64,000 nt of DNA from Phlebiopsis flavidoalba (taxonomy: Eukaryota > Basidiomycota > Agaricomycetes > Polyporales > Phanerochaetaceae). Position numbers and translations under genes: made by a program. The stretch lies in the NCBI GenBank assembly GCA_035772785.1, contig JAOCPU010000021.1:186001-250000 (forward strand), written 5' to 3'. Positions 25,030 through 36,929 of this stretch are shown piece by piece. How positions within the stretch are numbered: position 1 is the stretch's first letter; every line of letters begins with the position of its first letter. Below the pieces are notes generated by a model. It did no database searches. It worked only from the letters and a program-made list of their open reading frames with translations, and had not been told where the DNA came from.

Positions 25030-27740
25030 ACAATATTGGCGCCGTTCCTTGGGGACTCAATAATTCAATAACGCGTCGTGCGCGCTCACGCAGCTTCGTC
25101 TGCGCCGACGGAACTCAGTCTCTATGCGGGCGATCGTGAGCTGGGCTCCTCGGTGGCTGTTGCCGCTAAGACAGGTACGCACCGCCCCCCCCCGATCGAG
25201 AAGCGTGGGGGTGAGCGCAGGGCGGAGACAGATCTATTGTGCGGAATCCCCTGTGTGGCCTCGTAGAATCCATTCATGATGCCTTTGTTTTCGGCGTTTT
25301 ATCCTGAGGGCCTCGACGATGTGGTCAGGCGTACGCATACAGGAGATGAATATGGTCTCTTTTCATCATAGGTAAGCAATTTTCGTGCATTCCACACCGT
25401 TTACCACAACGAACCTAGAATAAGCAATGCGAACGCTGGATGGTGGAAGGAGAGAAGCGAGAACATCAGCAAAATAATTAGTCGCTCTGTGATTGCAAGG
25501 TCAGGGATAACCTGCGAAGAGCATGCCGCGCTAAGGTGCGCGCTTTGGAGGATAAGGCAAATTCCCCCCACCTGACCGACATCTGATGGCCCTGGGGACG
25601 ATACCTGGCATTGCCTGAGCATCCCAGACTGATATTCGGCTGCAGAGGTAACGCAGATAGATTTTTCTATACAAGCTCTTGAATATCATCATACCTGCGT
25701 GTGATCCTTCTTGCAATCGCATGTCGTCACAATCCCCAGTGAGAAGTCGATCTACCCGGAACTATTCCTCACCTAACGGTGAGTCACCTGAACAGGCGCC
25801 GAAGATCAGACATCTCTCAGGTTAGCGGGGAGTGCGTACCAGATTGGACAGGTTGAGGCTCTAGGTAGTACTCTGAGCTATTCCCCGATCTATGCCCTGT
25901 AGTAATCAGATTGTGTCTAGAATATATTGAATATCTCTCTGTTCCTTTACTATCTGTCCTGTTCCCCGCGTGCATTCAGCTTATTACAGAACACTAGAAT
26001 ATATCAGATTTTATTTCATGTCACTTCGGTTATTCTACAACGGTATTTGTATCTACTCTCTTCTACGCTGGTATACGTCTGCATGTCGGCCTTCGCAACC
26101 TATTAGTATCTACTACTATCTATGCCTATGTAGTCCAGTCTACCTACCGCTCGATATCCCTAACCCACTGTACCACCCGGCACCAACTTGGGCGCTGGGG
26201 ACAGATCGCGTCCGCGCGCACGCTTCGCGATGACGTCGGCCTTCGCTCTGCGCTGACGCGGCCCATCGTTCGGAGAGTACGCCCCGTGCTTAGACGACGC
26301 CGGTCCAACGCGCCCTGCGTTTGTGTGGCGGCTCCCTGAGTCGCGCTCTGGCGCGCGATGCAGCGTCGCCGCCCGCGCAAATGCTGCCTATGAAAACTTC
26401 TCTCAGCATTGTCCGTACGATGCCCTAATTGGCTAGAGGATGTGCGATACGTACCTGCTGGCACCACCAATCTCCCCCGTTAAGGTTCGGGCGCATATAT
26501 GCACTGTCTGCGGTTCAGCGTCATGCAAGGACGTGACCCGCACTCACTGTTCTGTGAGATTGCACAAAAAAATTAGTCAGTGCTTGAGAAGTGTATGCAG
26601 GGGCTACCAAAGTGGGCAAAGTGTGAGGGGGCGGGGTGGCTCAGACTTGGTCGCGGCGGGGGGCAGATGGGGATGGTCGGTGGGGGCGGGGAGATGGTGG
26701 TGGTCGGAGAGAGAGAGCAGGGCGGATGGAAGGGACATTGATCGGCGCGGCGTGTGTGCTTATATTGCGCTTGTGGGGGATCTTAGATTCCTGTCTGCGA
26801 TGAGTCCCTTTTACCTTTGCATGTTCGTTTATACACGCCATACTATACACAGAACGCATTTTGAGTAAACTGGTGCGACATCGAGGCAAGTTAATCTTAG
26901 CTGCAATACTATGCTATCGATTCGGGCTAGGCATCGGGATGTTTGTCAGATATGTAGGGACACAGTCATGGAAAGCAAGAATCTAGAGCGCCCGCTCTAG
27001 CTGGGAGTATATCGAAGTAGATTCAACATATTACGGATCGAGGGGCGCACTACCGGAGTAGGGGTCCCAGTAGATCGACCTTTTCACTGGGGGTCACATG
27101 TCTTGTGGACCTCCTCCCACATCGACTAGCAGTCGCATTATTTGGTCCAAAGTCGCGCGGTCCGAAGAGTTGGGTTTATCGCTTTGAGCGCAAACGGCAT
27201 GCAAACTGCCTCGTAGTCAACGGCCGTCAGTGATCACTGACATGCATGTAGAACTCTGATGTATTCAACGAGATTCCCGCATAACGGCTAGTACTGCACC
27301 GACAGGTGATGGAACGCACACTTGAGCTAATGAGCAACCAATGGGCACTAACACGGACCTTCCATCGCTCCAGACTTGTCCTAAGACTTAAGTCGATGCT
27401 GCGCGTGCGCAGCAGGTTGCCGTCTGGCCCCACGGCATCCCGGTTAGTACACCCGAAAAAAAAAATATTGTGCGACCCAGCTGGAGTTCACACCTCCGTC
27501 CCCCGATCTCGATTTGATGCCTGGACTCCAACCCTTAACTCCAACCTGGGTGCTTTTGGGCAAGTACCGTCGGCCAACCGCTACAAGTGTCACATGGTCA
27601 TCATTGGCCAATTCAGAAGACGCCGTCGGTCGAGCCTTTAAACCTTCGCTTTCGAACTAACAACTAAACCCTCACACTTTGACTCTGCGTTCGCGCGTTC
27701 CCACTCCCATCGTCTCAGTGACTAGTGTCAGTCGGGCAAA
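25030..27740. other. Long stretch without a supportable gene
   Basis: 25900-26140 is A/T-rich with many stops. 26144-26470 (minus) and 26440-26868 (plus) are open but low-complexity and unsupported. 27306-27641 (plus) is an orphan frame. No transposase or long-terminal-repeat structure was recognised. Confidence 0.4.
26625..26705 (+). repeat. G-rich run, G-quadruplex candidate
   Basis: More than six runs of three to six G separated by short spacers (GGGGGCGGGGTGG.., GGCGGGGGGCAGATGGGG, GGTGGGGGCGGGGAG). This meets the usual pattern for a G-quadruplex on the plus strand. No gene start is close enough to assign a regulatory role. Confidence 0.4.
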
Positions 27741-27742
27741 AA

Positions 27743-28096
27743 ATGGCGCCGCTCACTTCTTACTTTTCTGGTACGCAGTCGCAAGCCGTATCCTAACCTG
27801 TTCACTTATTGATACACTTCAGCGCTCATGTCTTTAGAATGGTGCACTAAATGGGATGTGTGCGGAGGGACGATGTAGCAAACGCGGTGAGTTTCGAAGC
27901 AATTTTATCCCCCTCTGCAGCAGGCGGCAGCTCATGCACAGACAACCGCGTAAAAGCAGCTCGACGGATTCATTCCCGGGTTTCAACCTCCGAGCATCAT
28001 TGGTGGCATCCTAATAAGGTGAGTACGCTTCCGTCCGTCTTCAACTTGCGCTATTGCTGACCATCTGCTACTACCATATAGGACTCGCAGATCTAG
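27743..28096 (+). CDS. Small four-exon protein, unrecognised
   Basis: Four short exons with clean splice sites. Exon 1 is MAPLTSYFS from 27743. The first intron is GTACGC..CCTAAC..TTCAG with a good branch site. Exon 2 is ALMSLEWCTKWDVCGGT, then an intron GTGAGT..CTGCAG at 27890-27919. Exon 3 carries SSCTDNRVKAARRIHSRVS and HHWWHPNK, then an intron GTGAGT..ATATAG ending at 28081. Exon 4 ends DSQI with TAG at 28094-28096. The frame is continuous except for one extra base at the end of exon 2, where ATGTAGC would otherwise stop it. About 70 residues, no signal peptide, no known domain. Confidence 0.5.
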
Positions 28097-28283
28097 GTGT
28101 CGGCGCGCGTTGGGTCAACTAGTCATTATGTAAACCATATCATGTAGTCTATGAGCAAATAAATACATATTTTTGTCAAATTACAAACAGCGTGGGGATG
28201 AACATTATCGAAATTAATATAGAATCGGCATATAACGATATATTCAGTATATGTAGGTGCCGCATTGGATGCTCTGGCATGAG

Positions 28284-28330
28284 CTTGCAAGGGCACCCAG
28301 AGTGCCAGCCCTTGCAAGGCTTGCAAGCCT
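28284..28330. repeat. Hairpin plus adjoining perfect palindrome
   Basis: CTTGCAAGGGC (28284-28294) is followed after a 13-base loop by its exact complement (28308-28318). It runs directly into a 14-base perfect palindrome AGGCTTGCAAGCCT (28317-28330). The core TTGCAA occurs three times in 45 bases. It could be a regulatory protein-binding cluster or a small foldback element. Confidence 0.45.
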
Positions 28331-28834
28331 GGCTGTCATTGCACAGCTAATAAGTTCCATAAAAGGTCTTACCTGAGTGAACCCAGACCGGTATGGCTTG
28401 CATCGAAAGGGATGGATTGTAAGGCCAGGTAAGCCGATCATTATTTTGCTGATGAAGCAAATCTGCCGCCTAAGGATCTGCGCCACGTGGCAAACGTTAA
28501 TCCTGGCCTCGACCCATCAACCAAGCGCGACCGTCCGTTCAACGTTCAACGTTCAACGTTGCTTAACATTCGTCCCTGGATGGTTTGACAACGCTCGGCA
28601 TATGGACAAGACTTGTCTGAATTGGGCCTTCCTCGCCGACTCGCAATGTGCGTGATACTGAATGTCAAGATCAGGGACGCATGCTAGGCACCCAGGCACT
28701 AAATGTCCGGCGAAAGGTACCAGCGATTGTAGCACAATCCGGAGCGCGTCCACGAGGCGAACAGGAGCGTCTTATGCTGGTAGGAGGGAACTCGATGTGG
28801 AGGGGAAAGGCGCTTTTTGTGAGCTCTCCCCACG

Positions 28835-29965
28835 ATGACATTGGTACTGGACGACGACCCCAACCTCCCGAGCCTGTCCTCGACCAGGCCGAAGAACACG
28901 TCCCACTCTACATCCCATGGACACCCACCCGCCCGCTCGCATTCGGCGTCGGGCTCGACAGCACCGTCGTCGCGTCGAGCCCCGCCGACATCGGCGCCCC
29001 GTCTTCCGCCGCTCGGCGCTGCCGATGCGGATGATGAGCCCCATCGCTTCGTACCGCCTCGAGACGGGGCCGAGGGCAGCGGCTCCTTCCGCCAGAACTC
29101 GACGACGTCCTCGTCGTCCTGATCGTACGAGCACCTCAACTTCGGCAGTAGGCAGCATCTCCGTGGGGAAACCGCCTTCGCTCAGCCGCGTTCCGTGCGC
29201 GGGTCGTACACGAAGGGACGTCTACGCGAACCCGCGACGTGCTGTGCCCCTCCCCACTTTCTGCGTTCTCCGCTGACATCCGCCACAGGCGACCAAAGTC
29301 TCGTCGCAAGCAAGCATGCGCGTGGGGCACCCATGTCGTCCCGCCAGCGGCAGCTCCCCGGCCTCGCGCCGCACGCCTTCAAAACGCTGCCAAACCCGAC
29401 GCGCGCGCGGCGTTCCACGTCCGCCTACGGCGGACTACTTCCTCGCAGGGGCTCACGCTCGGCGCTGAGCGAGAGCGCGACGTGCTGCTCTCGACCCTCG
29501 TCCTCGCTCACGACCTCGCGTCCGAGATGAAGAGCATCCAGGTCGAGGCGAAGGTGCTCTGGTGGAAGAAGAAGGTGTACGACAAAGACGTGACGAGCGT
29601 CGCGCCGCCTCGCGCAAGGCTGGGGCGTCCGCGCTCAGCGCGTTCGACACGCTCGGCGGCACGAAGTCGTCCAGCCGACGCCGCGCACGATGCGGATGCG
29701 GTAACGATACGTCGCCTGCGGGCGCGCGCGGCGGAGAATCTCGCGGGGGGCATGCAGCTCGATCAGCGCGTGCTCGAGGTGCTGGCGGGGGCTTGGCCCT
29801 GGATGTCGCAGCGCGGGCCGGTGGATCTCTCGCCGGAGATGTGTGAGAAGGTGGGGATGTCGCGGGCTGGTGGTGGAGTTGTTGTTCTTGCCCTATGCAG
29901 GGCTGAGGGATTATGTGTCGGCGGGACGGCGCAGCCCGATTAGGTGGGTAGCATCTTCTACTGAA
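28835..29965 (+). CDS. GC-rich candidate gene, Ser/Pro-rich N-terminus, helical C-terminus
   Basis: Both strands are open because the GC content is high. The plus strand reads more like protein: MTLVLDDDPNLPSLSSTRPK from 28835 and a Ser/Pro-rich disordered part. Next comes the amphipathic stretch ERERDVLLSTLVLAHDLASE with KSIQVEAKVLWWKKKVYDKD at 29470-29590, then LSAFDTLGGTKSSSR near 29635. Further on are LDQRVLEVLAGAWPWMSQRG and PVDLSPEMCEKVG at 29758-29855, and VVELLFLPYAGLRDYVSAG to about 29925. At least three frame changes are needed. No known domain. The competing minus-strand frames 28699-29139 and 29453-29968 are less convincing. Confidence 0.35.
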
Positions 29966-29999
29966 CAAGCCATTGGTGCTGATTATCGTTGGCTAGGGC

Positions 30000-30785
30000 G
30001 CGCACGACTAAGCCTGGGACAAGTATCTTTGACGTTCTTCAATACTTATTTTCTCTTATTCTACACTAAGTACCAGTATCTCAATCCAAATACCACAAGG
30101 TGCACCAACGAAAGCGCACGCGACCGAGTCCCGATTGTCGACGACGCCCCGGCCGGGTGCGAGATGTGTGTCTGGCAGGGTGCACGATGGCTCGAGCGCA
30201 TGTTGTCGTCTCACTCATGCGTTCCGCTTAAGGGGCTGTGATATCAAACTGGCTTTCGTTGTACAAATCATGTGGGGTGTATTCGGAGTATTTGGACCGC
30301 GACCGAATGTGTGTGGAGGAAAATCACTGGGTGCCACGACGCTGGCGCTTCCATCTTTTTCGTTTCTCTCTGTGGCCGCCGGCGACGGATCTTGTCAGTC
30401 ACATTCTCATGTCGTGTCATACAGCTGGGATACAGGAAAAAGCTATGTCCCATAGACTCGATGGGGTCTGTATGCGGATCCTGCATATCCAGCCATGGCC
30501 CCGCAGAGAACGTCTAGCGGCGAGGGACGCATTCAAGTTCAACGTCGATATGTAAGGGTTCATCTGCTCGATTATGATTGGACTTCCCAAACGTCGCGCT
30601 AACACAACTGATGTAGCTGGCTCAGAAATGACGCCCTATAAAGAGTACTCCGCGTCAATTCCTTGACAACGCATCCTTCTTCTCTGACTTTTGCGAACAC
30701 AGCGCCCTCTCCCGTTGCTTGCGTATCGGAAAAGCTCCTTCGCGGAAACAAATTTCCCTCGACGGCGAGCTCTCTGGCCGCTATT
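30000..30785. other. Intergenic stretch
   Basis: Short frames on the plus strand (30135-30455, 30238-30555) overlap one another in all three phases without motif. Nothing supportable seen. The right end is the 3' flank of gene a3. Confidence 0.35.
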
Positions 30786-30788
30786 AAT

Positions 30789-31578
30789 TCACTGCCCCCG
30801 CGACCGTTTTCCTTTGCCTCCTGCCGGCCTTCCCCTTCTCGCCGGCAGCTTTGGCAGAGAAAAGCGGACCCTCCCCGCAGACGGACGTTGAGCCTTCCGC
30901 CGGAGTCATCATTTGCAGCGGCTCCTCGGAGTCTTCGGTGGCTTGCTGGAGGCTTCCGGGGCCTGCGCTCGAAACCAGCAGGGGTCGGTGTCTCTGGATG
31001 GCTCGGTGGGCGAGTCCATAGCGGGTGACACGGTTTGCCTGGATGTTTTTGGAAAAGCCTTCAGCGAGACACCAAAAATGTGCGCTGTCCGCTCTGCGAT
31101 TTTTGCTGTTAGGTCCGCCTGCCAGACCGCTAGGGCAGGGCAGTTTTGACGAGATCTTTCTGCTTCAATGGAATTCGCGGGGGGGGATGTAGCTACGACT
31201 TTGAATAATCCGGAAGAGCTCGTACCCAGGGAAACGACAGCCATCATCATCATCCCTCTCCTGCGCCTCTCTAATCGCCCGCAACCGCGCCTCCCGCACC
31301 GTCATATACCTACCCTCCCCATCAGCGACGACCCTCAAAAACAAACTCGGAGCTCACTCTTCCAACGTAGGCCGAGTATCCTCCTCCTCCTCATCCTCAT
31401 CGTCCAACCCCGCAGGCAGGTACGCCCGCATGCCGTTCACACGCTCCTTCGTCCACGGACGCAGCTCGAGCTTCCTGTGCCACCCGGGCGGGCTGTCCTG
31501 CAGGGCGTGCCACATCTCGTGGTCGGCTGAGGGCACGTCGGAGGGTTGGTTGGTTAGCGCGATGCCTGTGGTGGCCAT
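30789..31578 (-). CDS. Gene a family (MATT protein), copy a3
   Basis: First exon starts MATTGIALTNQPSD at 31578 and carries the family signature HEMWHALQDSP..W..KLEL..WTKERV..MRAYLPAGLDDEDEEEEDT. It ends at 31354 by a stop or, more likely, at a donor just before it (GAAGAGTGAGC). A second exon reads YMTVREARLRAIREAQERDD (about 31303-31240), as in the other copies. A later exon has CWFRAQAPEASSKPPKTPRS near 30980-30920, comparable to FRFRGSAPEAAVEP of a2. The tail GGKGKRSRGQ ends at 30789. Acidic hinge plus basic tail suggests a nuclear, possibly nucleic-acid-associated protein; function unknown. It is divergent from gene c1, sharing the 760-base promoter region. Confidence 0.5.
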
Positions 31579-31676
31579 TGTTATGTCTGCGCGTAGGGAA
31601 GAGGTGGAGAGAGCAAGAGGAATGGTCGACGTAGAGGGAGATTGAGGTGGGAAGGAGGAAGGAGGTGTGCTGGTGG

Positions 31677-31684
31677 GTTTTATA
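31677..31684 (-). promoter_or_regulatory. TATA box of gene a3
   Basis: TTTATAAAAC on the minus strand about 100 bases before the MATT start at 31578. Copy a2 has TATAAAA at the same distance. Confidence 0.55.
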
Positions 31685-32140
31685 AACTGAGAGTACGGGG
31701 GTCGCAATCGTTGTATCGAGAAAGCTCTTTGGTGAACTGGAAGCGACACACGCACAAGTCATAAAAGAAACACTGCGAGGGCGTTGTATCATTTATAGAC
31801 GAATGGTACATCTTTGCAGTGTACGCCACTTGTTCGGGAGCATCGATTCTTTGTCGCACCGTCCGCGCCATAGAGACCAGTGGTTGTCGTGAGCGCGTTC
31901 GTCCTAACCAAGTTGATGGGTAATCTGGCGCACTTGAAGAATAGTCGATAAAACGAGAGGGACAGGTTCGTGTACAGACAGATGACGTTGCTGCCCGCCT
32001 GATGGGGGAGACGGCTTGCCACATCGTAAACACCATCGCCGGAGGCTCGCCGATGATGAATTCGAGGAATGTTTGCGAAAGTTCGCCGGTATCCGACGGA
32101 CAGAAACAAAGGCCTTTGGAGTGGCGGGGGACCAAACGAT

Positions 32141-32212
32141 CGTCGGAGCCGACAATGAACACAAAGATCCGTGGAACGGCAAGTTCTTGATTACGCAGGT
32201 TGAAGTGGTCTG
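32141..32212 (+). promoter_or_regulatory. Conserved element upstream of gene c1
   Basis: One of five copies of a segment of about 55 bases with core GGAGC.GACAATGA....CCGT..AAGGCA.GT.TTGAT, each about 175-230 bases before the first ATG of a c gene. It is the best conserved non-coding stretch of the duplication and lies between the divergent a3 and c1. Confidence 0.5.
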
Positions 32213-32337
32213 GCGCTGATAAGAGGATCGGCGTGGTGATCTCTTCCTGTCATCCCCTCGACCCCGACGCTCTTGCTCAAACCCTCTCGCTCCTAACATC
32301 GTCTTCCCCCATTACCAATACCGAACACTTCTTACAA

Positions 32338-34157
32338 TGTCTAAGCCAGACTTGGCAACGTCAGAGCGCACGAGATAAATAACGTTTAGTAACGTGTACA
32401 CCCAACCAAGGCCATGACGCACTGTTGAACCATCGCCACGGGCGCTACGCAAGGGCCTCGGGACCCTGCCGCCTCTCGGGCAGCCAACAGAAAGATACTG
32501 GCGACACCACTTGCGTGACGAAGAACCGCAGACCAGTAATGTTTTCTTGGTGGCCACTCTTTGTGGCGAGACTGTTTTGCCTGACTGTCATCGAAGGCCA
32601 CTGTCTGCGGCGAAAACTCAAAGTCGCTAGTGTAAACAAAGAAAATGAAAACAACTGTTGCTGCGTACCTCGTCAGGCTATTCCGACTTTCCTCTAACCT
32701 TGTTTAGTGGCGACGCCGCTACGTTGGTAAACAAAGAAGGTGGAGTAATCCTGGCGTTCGCGAGTGGCCAGAGCTGCGACGGACGTGCTGCACCCGCTCA
32801 AGATCTCGTCTTGCTCTCTCCCGGCACTAGCATCGCACCACTGTTGCCCGCCGAGCGAGTATGAAACAGAATGAGGATTCTTCTGTTACGTCCCTATCAT
32901 TCTATGCCGCTTGGCAGAGATATCCAAATGTATTTGATGGGGTGGCGGCTCCCCCTGGTCGCAGACTCTCGAGGGGTCTGAGAATGCGGAATACGGATCG
33001 GGAACCATACCTATCAGCTCACGAACTTCTGGTGAGTGAAGAGTTTGGTGGAGCCGTCCCGGAGGAAGGAAACCGGGCGTGGAGGGGTGAACCAGCCCTT
33101 ACGGAGGCCGGTGCGGAGGATTGGGAGCTCGCAGAACTAATAGAGCTGGGGACGAAGGACAAGCTCATGCAACTCAATTTTGATGATAGCAGTAATTCCA
33201 TTAACTGAATTGAGGAATACATCTTTGATCATTTCTTCAGCAGAGCAGAGGCTCCGCGCAGGAGGTCCAATGGCGTCAGGCGGAGAGAATTGCAGGCGTT
33301 GGATATCCATCACCCTTGACACGTGGCCTCCCCGCACCCCCACCCAGAAAAAAGAACTCGATAACAAATCTCACATGGGGGGGGGGGAGCCGTTAACCGG
33401 CTGAACATGATTCAGGGTAATGATGGGATGAGAATGGCACTCAGGGGGTCCACGCCGGGGGGGGAGAGGAAACTCAGCGCGCAGGAGTCGGGCCAGACAG
33501 GCAGCGGGGGGCCGCGATGACGCAAGTGATGTTAACGCCCGCGCTACCGGCCTGTTGCAGACGAAGGGGTGCCCTGCGAATGCCTACCTAGGACGCATCG
33601 CTTGCTGAGCGAACATAGATGAAAGAGGAGAAGTCCACGGGAGGGCACGCCTGAGCCTTGTAGATCGTTGGCCCGCGCGATGTGCAGACGCGCCCGCGTC
33701 ACCGCAGGCCCTTCGGCTGTAGTCGCTCGCATTGTCGCAAATGAGGAGAAGAAGAAGGCCCGTTTTTCACAGGAGTTGTTGCCCGGATCAGCGGACACTC
33801 ATAGCCGGTCCGGCCAGAAGAAGGCGCAAGGAAAGGAAGGGGAAGAGGCGCGCCTAAGGGAAAGTTGTCCAAGCGCGCACGGCGGCGAAGAAGGGCGGAG
33901 CAGGCCTACACCTGGAGAGCAAAGGGGTCGCATGCCCACAGTGCGAGGGGGGGGTCAGAGCCGAAAGAAGCCGGCGGGCAAAGCCTCGGCTAGCGCGACA
34001 AGACACTAGGTCTTCGGCGCGAAACCGCGAAAAAAGTTGTCAACGATTGGGGTGGGCCTGAAGAGCTCAGGGGTGGAGCGGGCGAGGGGAGAGGACGGAG
34101 GCCCGACATGGCGCGCAGAGAGAACCCGCGCACGAGAGAAGCCAGGAGGGTCAGTGA
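32338..34157 (+). CDS. Gene c family (RRSxRI nuclear-type protein), copy c1
   Basis: First exon MSKPDLATSER starts at 32338, matching MSEPDSRPSA of c4. Recognisable parts in shifting frames: SVNKENEN (about 32625-32648), LAEI..VFDGVA (about 32912-32945), and EPALTEAGAEDWELAELIEL near 33090-33150, where c4 has a tandem expansion. VVARIVANEEKKKARF and SGQKKAQGKEGEE lie at 33718-33850 (the degenerate RRSARI block). A basic end near 34110-34157 (ENPRTREARR) matches PRTKKPRV of c4. At least five frame changes make this copy likely non-functional unless they are read errors. Confidence 0.45.
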
Positions 34158-34199
34158 AGAGTGCCAGTGTCGATGCACGGGAACGGTCTAGTTTTCGCA

Positions 34200-35686
34200 C
34201 ATATATGGCTACTTGGTAATTGTATCTTTGCACATTTGCCGCTAAATCAACAAGTTTTTCATTCAGCCTGTTTGATGCATCCAGCTCCCCGAGGAAAACT
34301 CAACACGAGGCTGTACAACTGTTTGAAGTCTTTCAGTCTCAGCTCATTGGGATACGTCCTCGACGTTGGTATCCGGTGGTGGAAAACGGGGAACAGCGCG
34401 CCAGCGTGTTGGCGACCTTTGTCCGTCTGGAGCTGGAGAAACTGTACCGGAGGGGATCAATAGGGGCCAAAGCCAAGCGCTGGATGAATGTCACTGAACG
34501 ATTATCACTGTACATTGCTTACTGGTCGGCGTCGGCTACAGGACTGCAACGGCAAGTGAGTACGAAACGTTTGGTTCAAAGTGAATAACATACCTTGGGC
34601 ATTGACGTCGGCTCGGTGTCTCTTCCAGGATAGCATTAACCCTACATCGAGGGGGCTAGTCATAGCGCGTAGATGGTTCCATTGTCACGGTCTGTTTAAT
34701 GATTCATAGACGCATAGCGGAGAGATGGTGGGGACAAGCGACTCGGTCGTCGCCTCGTGAGCAAATTTGCGGGCGGTCGTTCGGTCTGATGTTGACTGGG
34801 AAAGGAAGGTGAGTCCCACGCTCTCGTCGGTCGTCGTTCGATGGCGCGCCATTTTGGTGAAGTCTGGCTTGAAGGGGTCTACACTTACAGCCCACTCCCT
34901 GATTAAGTGCATGCAAGACTGAGCAGGACGATTGAGGTTTAAACCGGGATGATGTGGTCGTTGTATTTCTTTCATGTTATTAATATCTCAATTGTAGACT
35001 TATCTGCTGAGTTTCCAGGTGTATAAATTAAATCAAGCGCGTATGATTCATAGAGCATTGCCCGTATGATCATCAGTGCTTTACAACAAGAATGTATTAA
35101 TTCCATCCTGCCTAAGTGTGTCGCGGATGATGATGAGATTGGAGTGGAGGTGGGGAAAGCTGCGAGTGCCACGAAGCCGGCGCTTTCTCTCCTGCCTCTT
35201 TTTCTCACGAGCGACCATCTTGCCCGTTCCTCCACGACGGTCCTACGATGGGACGAAGATGTCCTTGCTTGCTTATTCTTGATACAAAACCGATGAAGCA
35301 GGACCCAAAAGCTCATTCCCAGGGACCGGAAGGTGCTATGAGGGGGGACGCGCCGCGCTTTCCCGTCCGGAGGTAGGCTCTCAGTGATGTGTCTCTGAAA
35401 TCTGTCATATACGGCAAAAACATATGTCGCTTATATGCCTCCATTAGGGTTCCGTCTGGCAATGAGATGTCATGCACATACAAGGTGCGCTCCACCACTC
35501 AGGCAGAATGCGTTGTAGAGGCCCTTCTCTCGATTCACACACTTCAGCTCGTCCGGGGCGAGGATGTCCGTACTTAGGTGCGTAACGCGGTTCGCTGCCC
35601 TCTCCTAAGCAATTTAATGTATTATACTCTTGAAGGCTCGTTTTCGTAGCCGAGGGGGATAACCTCCTTATATATGAAGAGTACAT
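34200..35686 (-). CDS. Gene d family, copy d1
   Basis: Start assigned at 35686 (MYSSYIRRLSPSATKTS) by comparison with MYSSYM in d4. Further blocks: ERTLYVHDISLPDGTLMEAY and FLPYMTDFRDTSLRAYLRTG near 35495-35350, then FWVLLHRFCIKNK and RTSSSHRRTVVEERARWSLV near 35310-35210. Further on are RKRGRRESAGF and, much further, LTFLSQSTSDRTTARKFAHE near 34820-34760. The same series of blocks occurs in d4 and, partly, in d2 and d5. Convergent with c1. No domain recognised; coding status rests on conservation between copies and some blocks may be non-coding. Confidence 0.35.
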
Positions 35687-35818
35687 GGTCGCTCCGTGGC
35701 GATGCGCAGACCGCTGAAGCCGCGCATCGTCTCGACTCGTCAAATCTACGCTACGCCAGAGTACATTGTACAAATACACTAATAGCCATTACCCATGGTA
35801 CAAGGAGATTTCTAATCG

Positions 35819-36921
35819 CTACTTCCGCGTCTTCTTTGCCTGCTTGGACCGGCGCCCGACTGGCCATTCTGCCGGGGCGCGGCTTGAGTTCCGCGGTGTT
35901 TTTCTTTGTGTTTTTGGTGCACTAAAAAGCAGAAAGAAGAAAACATCGGGATGTGAGTCGTTCCTGTCTCTTTCACAATAGAGGCAATGAACGTACGACT
36001 TGGCGTCCTTGGGAATTGGGCAATCGCGGCATCCCGTCGCTTTGGCCTTGGAATCGAGCGGCACTGTGCATGCAAAACGCGTTCAGCGAAATTACGCCAT
36101 CGGTTAAAAGCTTGCGCTCAATTCGCGTACTTTGCAGCGGGAAAGTTGCGGCGACTCTTGGCTGAGGTTGGCTTTACCGCGGCTTTAGGTGCAAAGAAGC
36201 TCTGACAAGAAAGCTACTTCAGCGATACATCAGCCGTGGCCGAAGGTTCGAAATCCTTTACCCTCCAGTCTCGCCCTGGCCGTCGCTTTCGGTCCCCTTC
36301 TTTCGGGGTTTCTCAAGAGGAACTCTGTAGCACGTGACACTGAGCCCTATGTCCCCAGTAGTGCGCTCCTCCGCCCGGGGTCACTTACGGTGCACACCGG
36401 TGCTGCCTTCTTTCTTGGACTTGATTCTTCCCCTTCTTTGACCGTTAGGCACGATTTCTTTGCGCCTCCCTGTTACACATAATGTGTATGGGATAAAACA
36501 AACGCAAACGCATCGCGGATGTATCCGTAACCTACCTGGGGAGAGAGTCCGCCTATCTCCTATCCTTCTTCTCAATGGGACCTCTCATCGCGGCCAATCC
36601 ACGCTCTTCCCGCACTTTCATCCTAACTACGGGACTCTTATTAGCGTACGGCCACACACACAAAACAACACAACAGCTTACTCTTCTAACGTAGGCCGCT
36701 TATCATCTTCTTCCATCATCATACATCGTCTAAAACCAGCAGGCAGATACGCCCCGCATAGACCGTTCGACACGCTCCTTCGTCAGCGGGACGTCGAGCT
36801 CGAGCTTCTTGTTCCACGGCAGGCGGACTATTTTGCAAACTAACTCGTGCCACATCGCGTGCTCAGATGGAGGCGCGTCGGCCGCCAAGAATTGTTTCCC
36901 GTGATGCTGGGTGGTGGCCAT
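35819..36921 (-). CDS. Gene a family (MATT protein), copy a1
   Basis: Starts MATTQHHGKQFLAADAPPSE at 36921, followed by HAMWHELV and KKLELDVPLTKERV, the family signature. A second exon reads RRRIGDRRTLSPGR (about 36572-36530); a third RRKEIVPNGQRRGRIKSKK (about 36475-36415) ends at a donor GTAAGTGACC. The last exon reads CRDCPIPKDAKSYVHCLYC and DSHPDV (about 36045-35960) and ends SKQAKKTRK at 35819. The pattern CxxC..CxxC could bind zinc but is not conserved in a2. Directly upstream in transcription order of d1 (minus, 133 bases apart). Contains at least two frame breaks. Confidence 0.5.
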
Positions 36922-36929
36922 TGCTATGG

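Noticed and set aside
25900..26140. A/T-rich stretch considered as long terminal repeat
   Set aside because: No TG..CA ends, primer-binding site or second copy in the window.
31904..32299. Minus-strand frames in the a/c divergent regions considered as a conserved gene
   Set aside because: Frames at the five copies do not stay in phase with one another; nucleotide conservation fits a regulatory region better.
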